Shown here: positions 15,673 through 23,983 of the stretch, piece by piece
How the letters are laid out: every line of letters starts with the position of its first letter
Numbering within the stretch: the first letter of the stretch is position 1
NCBI GenBank assembly: GCA_002483605.1
Contig: DLIG01000021.1
Span: forward strand, 5,140 to 38,997
Direction: 5' to 3'
DNA: 33,858 nt
DNA from: Sulfurovum sp. UBA7648
GTDB lineage: Bacteria > Campylobacterota > Campylobacteria > Campylobacterales > Sulfurovaceae
The notes under the pieces: model-generated
What the model was told of the DNA's origin: nothing
Seen by the model: the letters and a program-made list of their open reading frames with translations, nothing else
The model's database searches: none
Program-made: the position numbers and the translations under genes

Positions 15673-16635
15673 ATGAAAAAAATTATATGCACCGCCTTTG
15701 CGTGGATGCTCGTTGGAGTTACCTGCATCTTTGCTAAAGGCGTTTTAGCCGGTACTGAGATCATCAATTTTTCTACATTGCAGTACGAGATTGATGGAGT
15801 ATCTTATACTACTGATAGCAATACTATTACTGAGAAAGTAGATCAAGTGCTAGATGTAAGCGTAGTGTGGAATGATACTGCTCCAATAATTGTATCTAGC
15901 GGCGAAAGCGACCGTGTTCTTGCATTTAAAGTTACAAATACCGGTAATGGAGACGACACATTTAATCTTACTTATGACATAGCAAATCCTTCTTCGGATT
16001 TTATAGTAACCAATCCACGAATTTTCATAGACACTAACCATAATGGATTATTTGATATATCAATAGATCAAGAACAATATAATATAACATTGGCAGCTGA
16101 TGCTTTTTTCACAATTTTTTTAGTTTCAGACATGCCGGTCGAGTCATACATAAACGGAAGCATATCAAGCAATGCTATAGAAGCTAAATCTACTATCGGC
16201 GGCTCTGGAGCACCAGGAACTATATATCCCGGAAAAGGCACAGACGGCGTCTTTGCGGTCGATGGGATGAGCGGAGGAGTGAATAAAGATTGGGGCAAGT
16301 ATGAGATAAGCAATGAACTTGGAGTCAAACTCACCAAAAGTGCCATACATGATGGCACTGAAGTAACTACTGGTACAATTGTGAGGTATAATATAGTTGT
16401 AGAACTTCAAGCAAATGGAAGTGCAGATAATCTTATCATCACAGATGCCATACCCTTAGGCACTACTTATGTGGCAGGGTCACTAAAGCTTGATAGCATC
16501 AGCTTAACTGATGCAAGCGACAGTGATAGCGGCAGATTTACAGGTAGCGGTATAGAGGTAGTTTTGGGCAGTGTTGCACAAACGGTAGGAGATCCTTATA
16601 CGAAAAACATTTCGTTTGAGGTGATGATAAACTAG
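15673..16635 (+). CDS. Exported DUF11-type beta-sandwich protein A
   Basis: A 320-residue secreted protein of unknown function. An N-terminal signal peptide runs to about residue 27 (ends FAKGVLAG). Then comes the AGTEIINFSTLQYEIDG motif shared with proteins C and D of the cluster, a first beta domain with VLAFKVTNTGNGDDTFNL, and a Gly-rich middle. The C-terminal DUF11/conserved-repeat domain (GTIVRYNIVVE, ITDAIPLGTTYVAGSLKL) ends flush with the protein at FEVMIN. There is no LPXTG, PEP-CTERM or T9SS tail. The ATG at 15673 has GGAG 6 bases upstream; a TTG at 15661 is not supported. First gene of a five-gene operon-like cluster. Confidence 0.8.
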   Translation: MKKIICTAFAWMLVGVTCIFAKGVLAGTEIINFSTLQYEIDGVSYTTDSNTITEKVDQVLDVSVVWNDTAPIIVSSGESDRVLAFKVTNTGNGDDTFNLTYDIANPSSDFIVTNPRIFIDTNHNGLFDISIDQEQYNITLAADAFFTIFLVSDMPVESYINGSISSNAIEAKSTIGGSGAPGTIYPGKGTDGVFAVDGMSGGVNKDWGKYEISNELGVKLTKSAIHDGTEVTTGTIVRYNIVVELQANGSADNLIITDAIPLGTTYVAGSLKLDSISLTDASDSDSGRFTGSGIEVVLGSVAQTVGDPYTKNISFEVMIN

Positions 16636-16680
16636 TCAACCTCTCTCAGTCTTGTACGCAAGATTGTGAGAGGTTGACTA
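16633..16680 (+). other. Long intergenic hairpin between proteins A and B
   Basis: A 13-bp perfect stem (16633-16645 with 16668-16680), with an inner stem TCTTG/CAAGA around the loop TACG. The left arm includes the stop codon of gene A. No U-run follows, so it is more likely an mRNA-stabilising or partial-termination element than a full terminator. Confidence 0.75.
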
Positions 16681-16722
16681 ACCTTGCAGGCAAATAGCTT
16701 GTATTTTAAACAAGGAGCAAGC

Positions 16723-17175
16723 GTGAAAAAAGGATTTTTATCAATTTTATTGATCTTTGCTTTCTCTTCGATAGTATATGCGGATGTGAGTATCAAATCC
16801 CAATCGCTTCAAGAGAAAATTATAAACAAACAGACTAAATGGGTAAAAGCTACTAAGGTGATACCTGGAACTAAGATTCGCTATATCAATACTATGAGTA
16901 ATAATGGAACCGTAATGGCTCAAAATCTAGTGATTACCAATGCTATACCAAAGCATATGCTTTATGTAGATAAAAGTGCCAAGTGCGATGGAGTTTGCAG
17001 TATCACATATTCGGTTGACGGCAAGGCTTTTGATGTGCCAGCAAAGCTTTTTGTGACCGAAAACGGCAAAAAAAGGGTAGCTAAAGCTTTAGAATACAAA
17101 GCGATAAGATGGATAGTTCAAACATTAGATGCGAATCAGAGCAGCAGCGTGCAATTTGATGCTACTTTAGAATAG
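16723..17175 (+). CDS. Small exported DUF11-like protein B
   Basis: A 150-residue secreted protein made of a signal peptide (KKGFLSILLIFAFSSIVYAD) and one DUF11-like beta-sandwich: KVIPGTKIRYINTMSNNG, then NLVITNAIPKHMLYVD, a Cys pair KCDGVC and the terminal strand VQFDATLE at the exact C-terminus. The start is the GTG at 16723, with AAGGAG 7 bases upstream; a TTG at 16684 lacks a ribosome-binding site. It may be a minimal subunit or cap of the system formed by its neighbours. The function is unknown. Confidence 0.75.
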   Translation: MKKGFLSILLIFAFSSIVYADVSIKSQSLQEKIINKQTKWVKATKVIPGTKIRYINTMSNNGTVMAQNLVITNAIPKHMLYVDKSAKCDGVCSITYSVDGKAFDVPAKLFVTENGKKRVAKALEYKAIRWIVQTLDANQSSSVQFDATLE

Positions 17176-17189
17176 AGGTGAGCCTTACG

Positions 17190-17303
17190 ACCCTTGAAGA
17201 GAGGTTTTGCATTTTTGTCATACCGAACCTGATTCGGTATCCACTCTTTTGTGGATTCCGGCTCAAAGCATGGAATGACTGCAAAAATCTCCCTTCAAGG
17301 GTT
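17190..17303 (+). repeat. Nested hairpin repeat between proteins B and C (contains GTCAT element b)
   Basis: The outer arms CCCTTGAAG/CTTCAAGGG extend through imperfect pairs to TTTTGCA/TGCAAAA (17190-17212 with 17280-17303). They enclose a GTCAT element (17217-17279) holding ATACCGAA/TTCGGTAT and CCAC/GTGG hairpins. The result resembles a multi-branch RNA fold. The region 17176-17349 has no gene. Confidence 0.75.
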
Positions 17304-17349
17304 GACGGCTTAGAGCGTTCATGAATGAACCAAAATAAAGGAGGAGATC

Positions 17350-18408
17350 GTGAAAAAGATTTTAGTTGCAGCATTTATGGTGCTGCTTGGAGCAAGCTGG
17401 GCGAATGCAGCAGGTACGGCAGCCGGAACACAAATACAAAACAGTCTTACATTGGATTATGAAGTAGGCGGAATAAATCAAACAGATATCAATGCAGATG
17501 ACGGTAACGGATTTTTGGTTGATAATAAAAATGATGTCTTAGTAACTACTGCTGATGTGGCATCTGTGAAAGTAACGCCGGGCTCTACGGCACAAGTGCT
17601 TACATTTACGGTAAAAAATGAAGGTAATAAAGTACAAGATTTTATACTCTCAGTTTCAGATGCCGGTGCTGCTTTTAGTTTGACTGACAACTTTAATGCT
17701 ACAAGCCAAAGTATATTTGTAGAAAGCGGAACAACTCCTGGTTACCAATCAGGAGAAGATACTGAAACATATATAGATGAACTTGCTGCAGACGGTGAAA
17801 AAACAGTCTACGTCGTTGCAAGTATTCCAGCAAGCCAAGTAAATGGCGATGCGTCTATCATTACTCTTACTGCACAAGTTGCAACCGGCGGAACAGCCAG
17901 TTCGCAAGGAAGTGCAACCGTGAATGATACCGGCGCCGACGCTGAGGATACCGAACAAATTGTCTGGGCAGATAGTGCAGGAGAAACGGATGCTGTTGAA
18001 GATGGAAAACACTCTGATGCCAGTGCCTATGAAGTCCAGTCTGCGAGTTTGACAGTGACTAAGGGTTCATGCGTCATCTGGGATCCGGCAAATGAAGGAA
18101 CTAACCCGAAACGTATCCCTGGAGCCGTTGTGAGATATACTATACAAGTAGCCAATGCAGCGGGCGCACAAGATGCAACAAGCGTAGTTGCAACAGACGT
18201 ATTGCCTGGTACGGTTACTTATGGTGTAGGGGGTTCCGGGTTGACTCAAATAGCCAGAGTAGTAACTGAGGTTTGCAGCTGTACAAGCCCGGGCACCGCA
18301 AATACCGGCAATGTATCAGAGAGTACAGGAACGGTTACAGCCACTTATGAAAGCCCAATTTCTGCTAGTGAAACCCAATGTGCATATTTTGATGTGACTA
18401 TCAATTAG
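17350..18408 (+). CDS. Exported DUF11-type beta-sandwich protein C with four-Cys module
   Basis: A 352-residue secreted protein. The signal peptide ends ASWANAAG. The AGTQIQNSLTLDYEVGG motif parallels proteins A and D. A beta domain follows with VLTFTVKNEGNKVQDFIL, then an acidic linker (DTGADAEDTEQ) and a C-terminal DUF11 module beginning TVTKGSCVIWDPANEG and NPKRIPGAVVRYTIQV. Its four cysteines (SCVI, CSC, QCAY) recur in protein E and probably form disulfides. It ends exactly at FDVTIN. The GTG start at 17350 has a near-perfect AAGGAGG ribosome-binding site, the strongest in the cluster, so C may be the most abundant subunit. The function is unknown. Confidence 0.8.
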   Translation: MKKILVAAFMVLLGASWANAAGTAAGTQIQNSLTLDYEVGGINQTDINADDGNGFLVDNKNDVLVTTADVASVKVTPGSTAQVLTFTVKNEGNKVQDFILSVSDAGAAFSLTDNFNATSQSIFVESGTTPGYQSGEDTETYIDELAADGEKTVYVVASIPASQVNGDASIITLTAQVATGGTASSQGSATVNDTGADAEDTEQIVWADSAGETDAVEDGKHSDASAYEVQSASLTVTKGSCVIWDPANEGTNPKRIPGAVVRYTIQVANAAGAQDATSVVATDVLPGTVTYGVGGSGLTQIARVVTEVCSCTSPGTANTGNVSESTGTVTATYESPISASETQCAYFDVTIN

Positions 18409-18447
18409 AGAATAAAACCCTTGAGATATCAAGAGATTTTTCTCACT

Positions 18448-18478
18448 CTCTTGTCGGCTTCCATGCAAGCCGCAAGAG
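18448..18478 (+). other. Intergenic hairpin between proteins C and D
   Basis: CTCTTG-T-CGGCTT, loop CCATGC, AAGCCG-CAAGAG: 12 paired bases with a one-base bulge. It lies inside what would be the N-terminus if the TTG at 18421 were used, which argues that this stretch is non-coding leader and the start is further downstream. Confidence 0.7.
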
Positions 18479-18525
18479 TATCGCACTCTTTCAAAACCCA
18501 TTATGTTGATCACAAAAAGATTGTA

Positions 18526-21500
18526 ATGACTATAAGGGGCTTGTTGCTTGTATTGCTAGTAGGTACTTTCTCCTGGGGAGCAAATGTCGGCGACGTCATC
18601 AAAAATACAGCCAATGCCACATATCTTGTAAACGGCACAGCCAAAAGCGCAGTTTCCAATGAGGTCGATGTCACTGTCACGGCCCAGGAACAAAGCAAGA
18701 TCTGGGTAGAAAAAAATGTCGACAAAGCGGTGGTAGGCATAGGCGAGCTTGTCCGATACACCATAAAAGTGCACAATGACGGCACCACAATTGCTAGTAA
18801 CGTAAAATTATACGATCTCTTGCCTAGAGGCGTGAAATATAAAGCCGGTACATTTAAAATAAATGGCATGAGTGTTACGCCGACTCTGTCAATTGACGGC
18901 ATGGAACTAACGACCACTATATCCGCTATTGCGTCGCACGGTGTAGCTGAGATCACATTTATAGCTGTGGTCGGGGCTGGGATCGGTACCAAAGAGGCTG
19001 TGAACCAAGCTTGGGTTATCAATTCGTCATTGGTTAAATCAAATATAGCCACAGCCGCACTAATGGTCAAAGAAGAGGTATTTCGCTCCACAGGAACTAT
19101 ACTAGGCCAAGTATATGAGGCGCCTTTTAAGGATGATAAAAAAGGCCACGGTATTGCCGGCGTGAGACTTTATCTAGAAGACGGCACATATGTGCTCACG
19201 GATAAAGACGGCAAATATCACTTTGAGGGAATAAAAGCAGGCACGCATGTAGTGCAGGTGGACGAAGATCTGCTTCCGCGCGGATATGTGATGGCTCAGT
19301 GCCAAGAAAATGTGAGATTTGGAAACCGTGCATTTTCTCAGTATGTGGATATTGGACAAGGAGCATTGAAAAGAGCTGATTTTTGTCTCAAGAAAACAGA
19401 TGCAAATGCAGCTATCAATACTAATGATGTCAAAGCAGCCAATAGCCCAAAACCATATAAGGTATCTAATACAGAAGAAAAAATGTCTATCTATAATGAA
19501 AGTGATCTCCAAATCAATAAAACCGAGATATTATGGCCGCCAAAAGATCATGTACCGACCATCCCTTCTACTAAAATAGCAGTGCGATATCCAAAAACCG
19601 ACAAAGCAGAAGTATGGCTCAATGGAGCAAGAGTGAGCATGCTTAATTTTGCCGGCAAACATGTTTCGCTTGATCACGATATGGCAATAGATACATATAG
19701 AGGTGTGGACTTACTAAACGGTGAGAACAAAATAGAGATCAAGCTATATGATACATCCGGAAAAGCTTACAATACACTCAAGCGAGAGATATACATAGCT
19801 AATACTCCTGCTAAAATAATATATATGCCTAAGCTTTCCAACCCGGTAGCAGACGGTATCAATCCGAGTATCATCGCTGTCAAGCTTTTGGATGCCAACA
19901 ATAAGCCTTTGCGTCAAGGAATGATAGGAAGCTTTTCAGTCAGCCCCCCATATAGTTCTATGAGCAGTGTAGAACAGTTCAAAAACAATCCGCTTGCCAT
20001 CACCCAGCCAATCAATACATATACAGTAGGAGCTGACGGTATAGCATATATAGCATTGCAGCCTACCACGCAGACGGGAGAAGCGACACTGAGCTTTAAG
20101 CTCGAGTACAAAGAAGACTTTATCAAGGTTTGGCTCAAGCCAAGCATACGCAAATGGATAATGGTCGGATTTGCGGAGGGGAGTGTAGGATACAATACAC
20201 TCAAAAAACACGGTGAATCTTTGCGTGATACCAAAGAAGGAGTTGTGCGCGAAGGACAAGTTTCATTTTTTGCCAAGGGGAGTATCAAAGCTGATTGGCT
20301 GCTTACTATAGCATATGATACCGGCAAGGATACCAAAAACAGCAGGTATTTTGGTACTATTGACCCAAATACATATTATACTATCTATAATGATGATACT
20401 ACTCAGGCATATGATGCCGCAAGCCGCAAAAAACTTTATGTAAAGCTGGAAAATAATGAATTTAATATCTTTTTTGGAGACTTAAATACAGACCTAAGTG
20501 CCACAAAGCTTACTGAATATAGCCGTACATTTACCGGCGTAAAAAGTGAATATCATAGTGAGCATATAGATGCAAAAGCATTTGCGGCTTATACAGATCA
20601 GGTTTTTCAAAGAGATGAGCTCAGAGGTGACGGTACATCCGGGTATTATTATCTCAAGAGCAAACCCGTTATAACAAATTCAGAAAAAATATACATAGAG
20701 GTCAGAGACAGATATAGAAACGAGATAGTCTTAAGTACAAAAGAGCTGCAGAGATTTAGAGATTATGATATAGATTATAATCTGGGTAGATTGTATTTCA
20801 AAGAGCCTATATATAGTGTAGATGAAGACTTCAATCCTATATACATAGTTATCAAATACGAGATCAAGGGAGATGGCTCGAAATATTTTACTTATGGCGG
20901 CAGAGGAGCGGTTAAGCTTAAAGACGGCGATGTAGAAGTGGGCAGTACTTATATTTCCGAAGATACTGGAACTGGCAAAAATGAGATAATCGGAGCCGAT
21001 ACCACAGTCAAGCTTGGAGCCAATACTACCCTCAAAGCCGAATATGCCAAAAGCAAAAATACCAAAGACAAAGAGGCAGCCAAAGGAGATGCCAAGTTAG
21101 CGGAAATTGAACATCTCTCAAACGGGCTTTATGTGAGAGGGTATTATAGAGAGCAGGATAACTCTTTTGGGCTTGGACAGCTCTCAAGCCAGCTTGGCGG
21201 AACACGTAAAATAGGGATGGATGCAGCCAAAACATTTGATAACCGCGTAACATTAAAAGCCACAGCTTACAAAGACAGCGATCTTCTCACCGGCAAAGAC
21301 CATGATGTAGCCGAATCAAGACTTCAAATCGATGAGACATTATGGAGTGCTTACACAGGATATCGATATGCAGATGCCAGCGACACAGACGCGGTTAATC
21401 AAATATTGCTGGGCGGCTCGTATTCGCTTCTCAATCAAAGACTCAACCTATTAGCCGCACATGACAGATCAATGGGAGCAAACAAAGATGAGTTGTTTCC

Positions 21501-22527
21501 TACTAAGACGATATTGGGGCTTGATTATGCATTTAGCCCGCTAGTAAACATATTTGGATCTTATGAGTGGGGAAAAAACGATAAACAAGATTACAACATG
21601 GGCAGAGTAGGCACCAGGGTAACACCATGGAGCGGAATGACGGTAGAAAATGCCACTATCAGCGAATTTAAAAACGACACCAGTAGGTTGTATAACACCA
21701 CAGGACTGCTTCAAAGCTATCAAGTCACTCCAAATCTATGGCTAAGCGGAGGATATGAAAAAGGAGTGCTTGTAGATGGTAATGCAACAATTGAGAACGA
21801 TGAGTTTAATGCTTATAGGATAGGCGGCGCGTATCGAGTTGATCCGTTTTCCGTGATACTTAACGGTGAGTATAGAGACGGCACTTTTGATAATAAGCAA
21901 AATATATCGTTTGGTATATATACGCAGCCAAATGATGATCTTGGACTTGCTGTCAGCAGTTTATATCATAATGAATATAATGACGCAAACAGTACAAAAA
22001 ATATAGAAGCCAGGGTGGCTTTGGCATATAGGCCTCAACAGACAGATGTGATAGTATTGAATAAACTTGAGTATATACACAGCGATGAGAGCGGAGAGAC
22101 AGAAGGCAAAACCAAAAAACTTATCAATAATCTCCAAACCAATTATACTCCTAATGATGATATTGAACTCTCATTGCAATATGGGGTCAAATATGTCTTT
22201 GATGAGATAGATGATTATGAACATAAGGGTTGGGTACATTTAAGCGGCATAGATGCCAGCTATGACATCACAAAAAAGATGGACATAGGATTGCAAACAA
22301 GCGTTTTATTTGCACAAAGTGCTGATAATTTTGATTATGGAGCCGGAGTATATATAGGGTATAATTTAGTAGATACTATGTGGCTCTCTCTTGGGTATAA
22401 TTGGCTCGGTTTTGGCGATAATGACTTTGACCTGCAAACCTATCATATGCAAGGGCCATATGTGAAGTTTAGGATGAGGTTTGATCAAAAGACTTTGGGA
22501 GAAACGGCAAAGGCTCTGTCATGGTAA
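18526..22527 (+). CDS. Giant outer-membrane DUF11/SdrD-B protein D with C-terminal beta-barrel
   Basis: A 1333-residue protein. Signal peptide (RGLLLVLLVGTFSWGA). DUF11 domain ~58-170 (VRYTIKVHNDGTTIASNV, LLPRGVKYKAGTF). SdrD-B/carboxypeptidase-regulatory-like fold ~187-255 (GIAGVRLYLEDGTYVLTDKDGKYHFE, given here in pieces: RLYLEDG, TDKDGKYHFEGI). Two Ig-like stretches ~328-530. From ~540 to the end, repeated alternating amphipathic strands with aromatic girdles (VRGYYREQ, YVKFRMRF) resemble an outer-membrane barrel. A 15-residue tail follows the last strand. A ~790-residue barrel is far larger than that of an autotransporter. I start at the ATG at 18526, before the signal peptide; its ribosome-binding site is weak. 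The role as pore, anchor or assembly platform is inferred. Confidence 0.75.
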   Translation: MTIRGLLLVLLVGTFSWGANVGDVIKNTANATYLVNGTAKSAVSNEVDVTVTAQEQSKIWVEKNVDKAVVGIGELVRYTIKVHNDGTTIASNVKLYDLLPRGVKYKAGTFKINGMSVTPTLSIDGMELTTTISAIASHGVAEITFIAVVGAGIGTKEAVNQAWVINSSLVKSNIATAALMVKEEVFRSTGTILGQVYEAPFKDDKKGHGIAGVRLYLEDGTYVLTDKDGKYHFEGIKAGTHVVQVDEDLLPRGYVMAQCQENVRFGNRAFSQYVDIGQGALKRADFCLKKTDANAAINTNDVKAANSPKPYKVSNTEEKMSIYNESDLQINKTEILWPPKDHVPTIPSTKIAVRYPKTDKAEVWLNGARVSMLNFAGKHVSLDHDMAIDTYRGVDLLNGENKIEIKLYDTSGKAYNTLKREIYIANTPAKIIYMPKLSNPVADGINPSIIAVKLLDANNKPLRQGMIGSFSVSPPYSSMSSVEQFKNNPLAITQPINTYTVGADGIAYIALQPTTQTGEATLSFKLEYKEDFIKVWLKPSIRKWIMVGFAEGSVGYNTLKKHGESLRDTKEGVVREGQVSFFAKGSIKADWLLTIAYDTGKDTKNSRYFGTIDPNTYYTIYNDDTTQAYDAASRKKLYVKLENNEFNIFFGDLNTDLSATKLTEYSRTFTGVKSEYHSEHIDAKAFAAYTDQVFQRDELRGDGTSGYYYLKSKPVITNSEKIYIEVRDRYRNEIVLSTKELQRFRDYDIDYNLGRLYFKEPIYSVDEDFNPIYIVIKYEIKGDGSKYFTYGGRGAVKLKDGDVEVGSTYISEDTGTGKNEIIGADTTVKLGANTTLKAEYAKSKNTKDKEAAKGDAKLAEIEHLSNGLYVRGYYREQDNSFGLGQLSSQLGGTRKIGMDAAKTFDNRVTLKATAYKDSDLLTGKDHDVAESRLQIDETLWSAYTGYRYADASDTDAVNQILLGGSYSLLNQRLNLLAAHDRSMGANKDELFPTKTILGLDYAFSPLVNIFGSYEWGKNDKQDYNMGRVGTRVTPWSGMTVENATISEFKNDTSRLYNTTGLLQSYQVTPNLWLSGGYEKGVLVDGNATIENDEFNAYRIGGAYRVDPFSVILNGEYRDGTFDNKQNISFGIYTQPNDDLGLAVSSLYHNEYNDANSTKNIEARVALAYRPQQTDVIVLNKLEYIHSDESGETEGKTKKLINNLQTNYTPNDDIELSLQYGVKYVFDEIDDYEHKGWVHLSGIDASYDITKKMDIGLQTSVLFAQSADNFDYGAGVYIGYNLVDTMWLSLGYNWLGFGDNDFDLQTYHMQGPYVKFRMRFDQKTLGETAKALSW

Positions 22528-23579
22528 GAAAACTGTTTTTATTTTGGATATTTTTTTGCGCTACCTATGCTTGGAGCGCTGACTTGGTTTATCTGACGCG
22601 CACTACCCCTACGGCAACATCGCTTGATACACACACAGGAGGAGCAACACAGTGGAATAATCCACCCGATGACGGATCCTTGTCTATAAATATAGGATTT
22701 AGTTTTCCTTTTAACGGTACTACATACACTACAGTTAAAATAACAACAAACGGAAAACTTAATTTTGGAGCAGATGAAATTTCAGGAGGAAATATAGCTC
22801 TTCCAAACGGGCTGGCAGGGGATTATCAAAGTATCTATCCGTATTGGGATAATTTAACCCCAAATGCATTATTGATACTCGGTGGACCTCTAACCGGATC
22901 TATTAAATATGAAACTCTGGGCAGCGGAAATGATCAGAGACTCGTGGTCACATATGATAATATTCTTAAATGCAATCTTGGTTTAGGTAGTTTATGCGTT
23001 CTAGCTCTTGGCCACTATACTTTTCAAGCGGTGCTGTATAAAAATGGTGATATAAGATTTCGCTATCCCGATACAGGGTCAAATGATGCAGACGGTTCAA
23101 GTGCCACCATAGGGGTGCAGGAAAACTTTTCGCCTTCCCATTATGATGAATTTTCATATAATACAACATCGATAGATCAGACATTTGACATATTGTATTC
23201 ATATATTCCAAGCATATCTGTCTCTAAGACATCTTGCGTGATCTATGATCCGGTAAACAGTACTACCAACCCCAAACGCATCCCAGGCAGCACTATCAGG
23301 TATGCGATACAGGTAAGCAACAGCACATACGGAACAGCCTCTGCTGTATTTGCGACAGATACAGTAGATAGCGGCAAATTTGATACCAGTACTATAAAAT
23401 ACCTTCAGATCCAAAGCGGGACATGTAATTGCACAGGAGTGAGTAGTGCCAACAATAACGGAAGCGGCGGCTCAGATGATGGTGAAAATCCAGTGATCTT
23501 GGACTATGGGAGTTTGACCGGTGTAGTAGGAGGTGTCCCTACATATAAGTGCGGGTATTTTGAGGTAAATGTGAAGTAA
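22521..23579 (+). CDS. Exported protein E: nidogen-like N-terminal domain plus four-Cys DUF11 module
   Basis: A 352-residue secreted protein whose start overlaps the end of gene D by 7 bases, so it is translationally coupled to the barrel protein. Signal peptide to about residue 20 (ends TYAWSAD). Residues ~25-220 look like an extracellular lectin/nidogen-like beta domain (INIGFSFPFNGTTYTTVKI, TTNGKLNFG, YPYWDNL, FQAVLYKNGDIRFRY). The C-terminal module repeats that of protein C (SVSKTSCVIYDPVN, NPKRIPGSTIRYAIQVSN, CNC, KCGYFEVNVK) and ends flush. It is a candidate tip or adhesive subunit by analogy with other surface systems; this is inference. Confidence 0.78.
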   Translation: MVRKLFLFWIFFCATYAWSADLVYLTRTTPTATSLDTHTGGATQWNNPPDDGSLSINIGFSFPFNGTTYTTVKITTNGKLNFGADEISGGNIALPNGLAGDYQSIYPYWDNLTPNALLILGGPLTGSIKYETLGSGNDQRLVVTYDNILKCNLGLGSLCVLALGHYTFQAVLYKNGDIRFRYPDTGSNDADGSSATIGVQENFSPSHYDEFSYNTTSIDQTFDILYSYIPSISVSKTSCVIYDPVNSTTNPKRIPGSTIRYAIQVSNSTYGTASAVFATDTVDSGKFDTSTIKYLQIQSGTCNCTGVSSANNNGSGGSDDGENPVILDYGSLTGVVGGVPTYKCGYFEVNVK

Positions 23580-23593
23580 GTTGAAGTTGTTTT

Positions 23594-23663
23594 GTCATGC
23601 CGTACTTGATACGGTATCCATGGATTCTTATGAATACTCCGTATTCCCAGAATGACGCGATTT
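23594..23663 (+). repeat. GTCAT palindromic repeat, copy c (right boundary of the DUF11 cluster)
   Basis: It begins GTCATGCCGT and ends AATGACGCGATTT. It is near-identical to copy a at 15436-15502 and in the same orientation. It opens the 404-base gene-free interval 23580-23983, which is filled with repeats. Confidence 0.8.
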
Positions 23664-23751
23664 GGAATCGTGAAGGCGATAGCCTGTGGCGATTCCTTTT
23701 GTGGATTGTCTCATCGTTTCACTTTTTGCAATATTGGTTTATATTTTCTTT

Positions 23752-23855
23752 GTTACTTTTTTATAAAAGTAACCAAAAAGCGTCATCCTCTCAAACCGCT
23801 AGGGCTTGTGTATGCACTACTGCCACAAGCCCTGCTTTTCGAGTGTTCGGATGAC
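23752..23855 (+). repeat. Structured two-hairpin element, copy A
   Basis: Hairpin I is GTTACTTT (23752-23759), loop TTTATA, AAAGTAAC (23766-23773). An outer helix GTCATCC (23782-23788) pairs with GGATGAC (23849-23855). It encloses hairpin II, AGGGCTTGTG (23801-23810), loop TATGCACTACTGC, CACAAGCCCT (23824-23833). Copy B at 28485 has the same loops but different stem sequences. Confidence 0.8.
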
Positions 23856-23911
23856 ATTATTTTATTTATTGATTGCTTTTTTGCTATATTCATCGCAATG
23901 ACAGGGATTTT

Positions 23912-23973
23912 GTCATGCTGAACTAGTTTCAGCATCTCATAAATCTTAGACCCTGAAACAAGCCCAGGGTGAC
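23912..23973 (+). repeat. GTCAT palindromic repeat, copy e
   Basis: GTCATGCTGAAA pairs internally with TTTCAGCATC, and a second CCCTG/CAGGG pair precedes the closing GTGAC. It ends 10 bases before the stop codon of the MFS gene on the other strand and may act as its 3' end. Confidence 0.65.
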
Positions 23974-23983
23974 AGTTGGTGGT

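Noticed and set aside
18421..18525. TTG start adding 35 residues to protein D
   Set aside because: The stretch contains a strong hairpin, has no ribosome-binding site at the TTG, and would put non-signal sequence before a clear signal peptide.
23597..23921. Open frames across the repeat-rich gap after the DUF11 cluster
   Set aside because: They run through the GTCAT repeat and structured element A, lack ribosome-binding sites, and any protein-level similarity would come from the DNA repeats.
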